Assembly (NCBI GenBank): GCA_947177595.1
Contig: CAMWUZ010000037.1
Location: 1 to 11,011, forward strand
Direction: 5' to 3'
Origin: an uncultured Porphyromonadaceae bacterium
Lineage (GTDB): Bacteria > Bacteroidota > Bacteroidia > Bacteroidales > Muribaculaceae
DNA length: 11,011 nt
Below are positions 6,181 through 11,011 of the stretch, one piece after another. Under the pieces are notes generated by a model. The model was given only the letters and a program-made list of their open reading frames with translations, was not told where the DNA came from and ran no database searches. A program made the translations under genes and the position numbers. Numbering within the stretch: position 1 is the first letter of the stretch; the number at the start of each line of letters is the position of its first letter.

Positions 6181-8577
6181 TCAAAACTCAAGTGATAGTT
6201 TAACGTTAAGCAATCTGCGGGTCAGATAGTTGGGTACAGCGTACTGTACATTATTAACGTCGCTTACCCAATAATAGTTGCCTACATTCGAAATATCGAA
6301 CAGGTTGAAGCAATCAACACCGATCCATGCGCTCTTAATCCATTTAAGATTATTACCGGTACGGTCAGCAGTTAGCAATCCATAGGCTAATCCTAAGTCA
6401 ACACGCTTGTATGCCGGGGTGCGGAAATAGCCTTTATCGCGGCTACTATGAGGGGCGCTCTGAATAAGTCCGTCCATAAATACCCCTCTCAAGCTCACTT
6501 TTAGTTTCGGCAATTTCGGTAAATAATCTGTAAAAAACAGTGAGATATTGAATCTTCTTTCGTTTGCTACCGGCACTGTTACACCGCGAAGATTCTCTCC
6601 GGATTTCATAACTCCGACAGTAAGCCATGATTCGCTTCCCGGCACAAACTCTCCAAATAGTTTCATGTCAAGACCGGTTACATAGCCTGAACTTTCGTTC
6701 AATCCGGAATATGTGATTTTGAGATTGTCTATTTCGTATGGAATTATATTTGACAGTCTCTTGTAATATCCCTCTCCAGAGAGTTTGAACGGTCGGTTGA
6801 ATGCACGGAAAGTATAGTCTGCACCAAGTACAAACTGGAGACTTCTCTGAGATTTAATGTCAGTATTAAGTGTCAGCTCGTAAACACCTTCATATAATTT
6901 ATCAGCTTTTCTAATCTCTTTGAAAAAAGGAGTCTGATGATATAGTCCTGTTGCAAATCTGAATGCCCAACGCGGAGCCTTGGCAGGGACATAACCAATC
7001 TGAGCACGCGGACTCAGAATAAATTCTTTATTGAAAGAAGTATATGTAGCTCTTACTCCGGCACTGATATTGAAATAACCATATTTACCGTCAATCTTTA
7101 TGTTGTCCTGCACATAAGCTGAAAATTGAGAGGTTGCCAACTCATTATCTGATCTGGAGAAGTAAAATACCCTTAGCTGGTCTGCTACCGGTAGAGAATA
7201 TCCGGCAGAGTCATGTCTTTCCCAACCGAGTGAATTGTCACTCATTTTCATGCTTTTCAGAGTAATACCATAGGTGAGTGAGTGAGTCTTAATTGCCGAT
7301 ATACCTCGCAATGAGCCGGTAATAATCTGAGATTTAAGCCTGTCGCGGGCATGATCTTGATATTTACCCACTCCCATTTCGCCACCGATAGCACCTTCGT
7401 CAGCACCAGCCTGATCCAGCCAATATTCCCCGGAAATATCGTAGGTTACAAGTTCATCACCTTTATATCCTGACAGTTGCAGAGCCAGAGTGGTTGTTTT
7501 TGCTACTCTGTAATCAAATCCGAGTCCACCAAAAAGACTGGTGAATTTGTCTTGCTCCTTACCGTCAAAATACACCTTGAATTTCTTAGCATCGTTCATA
7601 GTGCCGAAATTGGTACTTCGGTCGGCAGGTTCGAAACGATAATTAGCCAAATTTACATCTCCAAGCAGGGTGATTTTAAAACGGTTACCGGGATTGAAAA
7701 CAAAATATGACTGCCAGTCAAAGAAATCCGGATCATATTCTCCTTTAGTGTCCGTTGTGGAAAGAATTGAACCATTCTGACGATAGCGAACACCATGCAA
7801 TTGAGAAAATTTAGACGATGAAGAACCAATTGCTCCCTCTATTCCCATCAAACTGGCATTTAAAGATGCTTCAAAGCGTTGCGGATGTTTATATTGCACA
7901 TCAAGCACAGATGACATTTTATCGGCATACTGAGCGCCAAATCCGCCGGAAGAGAATTCAACCGATTTGGTCAAATCAGGCTTAATAATGCTAAGTCCTT
8001 CCTGAGCCGAGGTGCTTACCAGTTGCGGTCTATACACTTCAAAACCGTTAATATATACGGTATTCTCATCATAGGATCCTCCTCTTACAGAATATTGATT
8101 ACTGAGTTCATTTGCTCCGGAGACTCCGGGCATAGTGGCAAGCATTGATTCAACACTTCCTCCGGTAGGATCTGCCGCACGTTTACGATAACCTTGGGTG
8201 TCGATGCGTTGGGTTGCACTTGTTTGCTTGCGAATTTCTTTAACCTCTACCGTTCCGATCTCTTTATCCGTAGTCTGTAAGCGGACATTAATGGTCAGCT
8301 CACCTTTAGGTTCTATCAGTTTTCGTGTTATAGTGCGATAAGATATACATGAGTAGCTGACAAATACGGTATCTGAGCCGGAAGCGGTCAATCGGTATTC
8401 ACCGTTGGCTTTTGACATTGTACCGGCAAATCCAGGAGAAACCTTTACTGTAGCCCCTTCTATCGGTTCTCCATTTTCATCTATAATTCTTCCGCGTAAA
8501 GTAAATTCCTCAGCACTCATAAAAAGAGCCGAGGTGATTAATGTGACGGTTAAACAGATTATTCTTCTCAGTGACAT
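6181..8577 (-). CDS. TonB-dependent outer-membrane receptor with N-terminal carboxypeptidase-regulatory-like domain
   Basis: Outer-membrane active transporter (798 residues) powered by TonB-ExbBD; substrate unknown. Order of parts: signal peptide (about 1-22, basic SLRR then hydrophobic stretch to MSA), a CarboxypepD_reg-like beta-sandwich (about 25-100, FTLRGRIIDENGEPIEGATVKV type), a possible TonB box IGTVEVK (107-113), plug domain (about 125-230, with MLATMPGV, YSVRGGSYDENTVYINGFEVYRP and SGGFGAQYADKMSSVLDV motifs), then a 22-strand-type barrel ending LSLEF with C-terminal Phe. It is shorter than SusC proteins (about 1000) and no SusD lipoprotein gene adjoins, so it is not part of a classical polysaccharide utilisation locus. 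Siderophore, vitamin, peptide or metal uptake are all open. It follows the ClC gene by 41 bp. That gap holds an RNA hairpin ending next to the start codon. Confidence 0.92.
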   Translation of the reverse strand: MSLRRIICLTVTLITSALFMSAEEFTLRGRIIDENGEPIEGATVKVSPGFAGTMSKANGEYRLTASGSDTVFVSYSCISYRTITRKLIEPKGELTINVRLQTTDKEIGTVEVKEIRKQTSATQRIDTQGYRKRAADPTGGSVESMLATMPGVSGANELSNQYSVRGGSYDENTVYINGFEVYRPQLVSTSAQEGLSIIKPDLTKSVEFSSGGFGAQYADKMSSVLDVQYKHPQRFEASLNASLMGIEGAIGSSSSKFSQLHGVRYRQNGSILSTTDTKGEYDPDFFDWQSYFVFNPGNRFKITLLGDVNLANYRFEPADRSTNFGTMNDAKKFKVYFDGKEQDKFTSLFGGLGFDYRVAKTTTLALQLSGYKGDELVTYDISGEYWLDQAGADEGAIGGEMGVGKYQDHARDRLKSQIITGSLRGISAIKTHSLTYGITLKSMKMSDNSLGWERHDSAGYSLPVADQLRVFYFSRSDNELATSQFSAYVQDNIKIDGKYGYFNISAGVRATYTSFNKEFILSPRAQIGYVPAKAPRWAFRFATGLYHQTPFFKEIRKADKLYEGVYELTLNTDIKSQRSLQFVLGADYTFRAFNRPFKLSGEGYYKRLSNIIPYEIDNLKITYSGLNESSGYVTGLDMKLFGEFVPGSESWLTVGVMKSGENLRGVTVPVANERRFNISLFFTDYLPKLPKLKVSLRGVFMDGLIQSAPHSSRDKGYFRTPAYKRVDLGLAYGLLTADRTGNNLKWIKSAWIGVDCFNLFDISNVGNYYWVSDVNNVQYAVPNYLTRRLLNVKLSLEF

Positions 8578-8581
8578 CTGT

Positions 8582-8608
8582 ATTTTAACGCAGATAGCGC
8601 GCTAAAAT
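8582..8608 (-). promoter_or_regulatory. hairpin immediately upstream of the TonB-dependent receptor start
   Basis: In the minus-strand transcript ATTTTAGCGC (8608-8599) can pair with GCGTTAAAAT (8591-8582) across a 7-base loop, giving a 10-bp stem with nine Watson-Crick pairs and one G-U wobble. On the plus strand the same position would be an A-C mismatch, so the pairing favours the minus-strand RNA. The stem ends four bases before the receptor ATG and is not followed by a U-tract, so it is more likely a translational control element or operator than a terminator. Its effect is inferred only. Confidence 0.4.
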
Positions 8609-8618
8609 TGTAACGATA

Positions 8619-9983
8619 TCAAAGTATTTTTTTGAAAAAAGATCTTCGCTTGAAATAATCTCTATTAGACAGCAAGCGGATAACACCGAATGATACTCCG
8701 CAGACTATAAGGTCAGGAAAGAAAAGTGAATAGCAGCCTGTCATCTCGATTGTAAGGAACAGTGCCATCATCGGCGCCCGGATTGCCCCCGCCATAACTC
8801 CACCCATTCCGAGTAAAACCATGTCACCAAAAGGCAATTCCAACTGGGGCATCAGCGAGGTGGTGATAAGTGCGAACAACAGTCCCGCAATACTTCCGGC
8901 AAAAAGGGTCGGGGCAAAATCTCCGGCAACACCGCCGGCGCCATTACTCGCCGATGCTGCAAAACACTTCAGTAGAAGCAATCCCACACATATAATCAGT
9001 AGTGCAGGCGTACCGCTTATGAATTTTCCGATAAGTGTTCCCTCAGACAATGAGTCCAGATTACCCGCGAACAGTTCTCCAATAATATTATATCCTTCAC
9101 CATACAGAGAGGGAAACAAATATATGGAAGCGGCAAGCACAAGACCACCATACAGATTCTTGAGCCAGGGATTTTTGACTTTGTCATAGCGCTTATCCAT
9201 GCTTTTCATAACAGTGGAATAATAAAAGGAGTAAAGTCCGCAAAATATTCCCAAAACAATGAAAAGAGGCATCATTGATGCTGAAAAAATATGGTCATTG
9301 TCAAATGGCAAGTCGGAAGAGTAGCCGGAACAGAGATATGTTGTCATAACGGCTACAATCGCGGAAAGTAACACCGTTATCACTGAAATCGTTGTCAATT
9401 CGAGCCTGAGGACTTCAAGTGCAAAAAGAAATCCTCCGATAGGGGATTTGTATATACCAGCAATACCGGCTGCAGCTCCACATCCCACCAATACCATCAT
9501 CATTTGAGGGGATAAGCCGAACCAATGGGCAAAGTTACTGCCGACAGCTGCTCCGGTGTAAGCGATAGGACCTTCCGAGCCTGCTGAGCCACCGAATCCG
9601 AGCGTGATACTGCTTGCCAACATCGGAGCAGCCATCACCCTTGCTTTGATTTTGTAAATCTGATTATTAAGTTTAGCAATAAGTTTACTTACCCCGTGTG
9701 TTATGTCAAGACGCACAATATATCTGACGAATATGCCGGTAAGGAGAATGCCCACTAACGGAATAAATATCATCAACCACTGAATATCTCCCGCAAACGT
9801 TTTGTGGAGCCACAGTGACACACCGCCAATCATTTTCTTCAACAAAAAAGCAAAGAACCCGGTTATTATTCCAACAAATACAGCAAGAACGGGCACAAAG
9901 AAAGCTTCGTTGAAATGTTTTTCGCGCCAGTTAGACAATATCTGAATAAAACGGTTATGTTGCTCCGGTGTTACGGTATCCAT
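8619..9983 (-). CDS. ClC-family chloride channel/transporter
   Basis: Inner-membrane homodimeric anion channel or H+/anion exchanger of the ClC fold, without CBS domains. Numbered from ATG at 9981-9983 (454 residues), motifs are GSEGP (135-139) with gating glutamate Glu137, YKSPIGGFLFALEVLR (178-193), and GDFAP (354-358) matching GxFxP of the selectivity filter. An ungapped comparison with E. coli ClC-ec1 puts Glu190 at E202 and Val191 at the proton glutamate E203, a channel-like feature. The first motif, GSGIP in ClC-ec1, reads THGVS here, so the filter serine is replaced. A tyrosine (Tyr443) near the C-terminus might match Tyr445. An in-frame TTG at 9999-10001 would add six residues and start 6 bp after the nth stop. 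I prefer the ATG. It is probably co-transcribed with nth and the receptor. Confidence 0.92.
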   Translation of the reverse strand: MDTVTPEQHNRFIQILSNWREKHFNEAFFVPVLAVFVGIITGFFAFLLKKMIGGVSLWLHKTFAGDIQWLMIFIPLVGILLTGIFVRYIVRLDITHGVSKLIAKLNNQIYKIKARVMAAPMLASSITLGFGGSAGSEGPIAYTGAAVGSNFAHWFGLSPQMMMVLVGCGAAAGIAGIYKSPIGGFLFALEVLRLELTTISVITVLLSAIVAVMTTYLCSGYSSDLPFDNDHIFSASMMPLFIVLGIFCGLYSFYYSTVMKSMDKRYDKVKNPWLKNLYGGLVLAASIYLFPSLYGEGYNIIGELFAGNLDSLSEGTLIGKFISGTPALLIICVGLLLLKCFAASASNGAGGVAGDFAPTLFAGSIAGLLFALITTSLMPQLELPFGDMVLLGMGGVMAGAIRAPMMALFLTIEMTGCYSLFFPDLIVCGVSFGVIRLLSNRDYFKRRSFFKKIL

Positions 9984-10007
9984 AACTTTATAACCCGACA
10001 ACTACGT

Positions 10008-10652
10008 TTATGGTTTTGATGAACTGCTCCAGAATCTGCAATAATCTCTTACAATACAATTGAGACAATCCGGTTTTCTGGCTTTGCATACGTAGCGACC
10101 ATGTAAAATCAGCCAATGATGTGCCTTCGGGACAATTTCCTCCGGAATATATTTCAAAAGAGTACGTTCTGTTGTAAGCGGGTTCTTACTGTCTGTTGTG
10201 AGACCAATTCTTTCACTGACGCGAAATACATGAGTATCGACAGCCATAGCACTCTTTTCAAATACCACAGACAGAATCACGTTGGCGGTTTTCCTTCCAA
10301 CACCGGGAATCTTTAACAGTGACTCCATATCATCCGGCACTTGTGAGTTATATTCGCTCACAAGTGTTTTCGCCATGCCCAGAAGAGATTTCGCCTTATT
10401 ATTAGGGTATGATACAGATTTGATGTATTCAAATATCTCATCTTGTGAAGCGGCTGCCATAACCTTCGGAGTAGGGAAGGCTTCAAGGAGCGCGGGCGTA
10501 ATCATATTGACTCTTTTGTCAGTGCATTGCGCCGATAAAATTACTGCTACCAGTAGGCTGAACGGATCAGAATATTTCAACTCTGTCTGTGCTTCCGGCA
10601 TCGCGGTGGCAAAGCGCTCCAGAACACCCTTATAGCGCTCCTTAATAGTCAT
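10008..10652 (-). CDS. nth: endonuclease III, DNA glycosylase/AP lyase
   Basis: Base-excision repair enzyme that removes oxidised pyrimidines and cuts the abasic site by beta-elimination. The 214 residues match the family length (E. coli 211). Seen: SLLVAVILSAQCTDKRVN (32-49), the helix-hairpin-helix LLKIPGVGRKTA (112-123) with catalytic Lys121 (E. coli Lys120), VDTHVFRVSERIGL (138-151) with catalytic Asp139 (E. coli Asp138), and an iron-sulfur loop with the exact spacing C-X6-C-X2-C-X5-C at Cys189, 196, 199 and 205. All key residues are present, so it should be active. The ATG lies 18 bp after the pheS stop and the ClC gene follows closely, so it is likely part of the pheS transcription unit. 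Confidence 0.97.
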   Translation of the reverse strand: MTIKERYKGVLERFATAMPEAQTELKYSDPFSLLVAVILSAQCTDKRVNMITPALLEAFPTPKVMAAASQDEIFEYIKSVSYPNNKAKSLLGMAKTLVSEYNSQVPDDMESLLKIPGVGRKTANVILSVVFEKSAMAVDTHVFRVSERIGLTTDSKNPLTTERTLLKYIPEEIVPKAHHWLILHGRYVCKARKPDCLNCIVRDYCRFWSSSSKP

Positions 10653-10670
10653 GACTTAATGAACTGATTA

Positions 10671-11011
10671 TCAGTGAGCGGATGTGAATTCTTCCAAGAA
10701 GCGTTTATCGTTCTCGGAGAACATCCTAAGATCCTTAACCTGATATTTCAGATTAGTGATTCGCTCAACTCCCATGCCAAGCGCGAAGCCGCTGTATTTT
10801 TTACTGTCGATACCGCAGGCATCAAGCACATTGGGGTCAACCATTCCGCAACCGAGAATCTCAACCCATCCGGTATGTTTGCAGAATGAACACCCTTTGC
10901 CACCGCAAAGGTTGCATGAAATATCCATTTCTGCAGATGGTTCGGTAAATGGGAAATAGCTGGGGCGGAGACGTATTTTAGTTTCGGGACCAAACATCTC
11001 CTGTGCGAAAT
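10671..11011 (-). CDS. pheS: phenylalanyl-tRNA synthetase alpha subunit, C-terminal part (runs off right edge)
   Basis: Catalytic subunit of the (alpha-beta)2 enzyme that charges tRNA-Phe; the 5' part of the gene is outside the window. The frame is open to the edge (FAQEMFGPETK upstream of the first internal Met), so that Met is not the start. Class II motifs are clear: motif 2 RLRPSYFPFTEPSAEMD, then ILGCGMVDPNVL, and motif 3 GFALGMGVERI with its conserved Arg. The C-terminus VKDLRMFSENDKRFLEEF matches E. coli PheS. Between motif 2 and the WVEI strand there is a four-cysteine cluster, C-X2-C-X4-C-X2-C (codons 10881-10916), where E. coli has a short MGKNGK turn. Such a knuckle is, to my recollection, common in Bacteroidetes PheS. 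pheT is not adjacent downstream; nth follows instead. Confidence 0.95.
   Translation of the reverse strand, partial: FAQEMFGPETKIRLRPSYFPFTEPSAEMDISCNLCGGKGCSFCKHTGWVEILGCGMVDPNVLDACGIDSKKYSGFALGMGVERITNLKYQVKDLRMFSENDKRFLEEFTSAH

Noticed and set aside
6181..8577. SusC-like receptor of a polysaccharide utilisation locus
   Set aside because: Too short for SusC, and no SusD, glycoside hydrolase or sensor gene adjoins.
8627..8640. T7-G-A6 tract at the end of the ClC gene as a terminator or slippage site
   Set aside because: It encodes the normal Lys/Phe-rich C-terminus, has no GC stem, and the gene ends properly nine codons or fewer later.
8821..9189. 122-codon open frame on the plus strand inside the ClC gene
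   Set aside because: It is the antisense of membrane-spanning codons, with Pro/Ala/Ser-rich composition and no start signal.
8619..9983. Fluoride/proton antiporter (CLC-F) identity for the ClC gene
   Set aside because: The filter motif is GSEGP, of the canonical chloride type, and not the altered motif typical of CLC-F proteins; no fluoride riboswitch space exists upstream.
1..11011. CRISPR arrays, insertion sequences, tRNA genes, phage or defence genes
   Set aside because: No regularly spaced repeats, transposase motifs, cloverleaf sequences or defence-type domains were seen; all frames of substance belong to the listed genes.

Overview
The window looks like a chromosomal housekeeping segment from a member of the Bacteroidota, most likely order Bacteroidales. 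The family is uncertain; Muribaculaceae is a guess. Three things point there. The intergenic regions carry Bacteroidetes-type -7 boxes (TAnnTTTG) and no clear Shine-Dalgarno sequences. There is a TonB-dependent receptor with an N-terminal carboxypeptidase-regulatory-like domain. The PheS and HolB variants also have the Bacteroidetes look. Coding density is very high: the longest gene-free stretch is 108 bp, so no stretch over 300 bp lacks a gene.

Layout. Block A (1-4545, minus strand, transcribed right to left) is nadE (glutamine-dependent NAD+ synthetase), a threonine-aldolase-family PLP enzyme, metF (methylenetetrahydrofolate reductase) and the N-terminal part of holB (DNA polymerase III delta'), which runs off the left edge. 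Gaps are 15, 65 and 12 bp, and the 65-bp gap holds a possible internal promoter for metF. Block B (4654-6179, plus strand) is a small outer-membrane beta-barrel protein followed 17 bp later by a family 2 glycosyltransferase. Block C (6181-11011, minus strand) is the C-terminal part of pheS entering from the right edge, then nth (endonuclease III), a ClC-family chloride channel/transporter and an orphan TonB-dependent receptor. Gaps there are 18, about 24 and 41 bp, so this is probably one transcription unit.

Blocks A and B diverge from a 108-bp region whose two predicted promoters are exact mirror images around base 4597, with the -33 elements inside a 7-bp inverted repeat. Blocks B and C converge with one base between their stop codons. 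A hairpin that pairs fully only in the minus-strand RNA ends four bases before the receptor's start codon.

How the genes may work together: nadE supplies NAD+, threonine aldolase can release glycine (a one-carbon source) and metF turns methylene-THF into methyl-THF for methionine, so block A has a loose cofactor and one-carbon theme with a replication gene at its end. The barrel protein, glycosyltransferase and receptor are cell-envelope genes. I see no mobile element, CRISPR array, RNA gene, phage gene or defence system, and no convincing new multi-gene system. The observations worth checking are regulatory (mirror promoters, receptor hairpin, abutting stops) and protein-level (valine at the ClC proton-glutamate position, a four-cysteine cluster in PheS).
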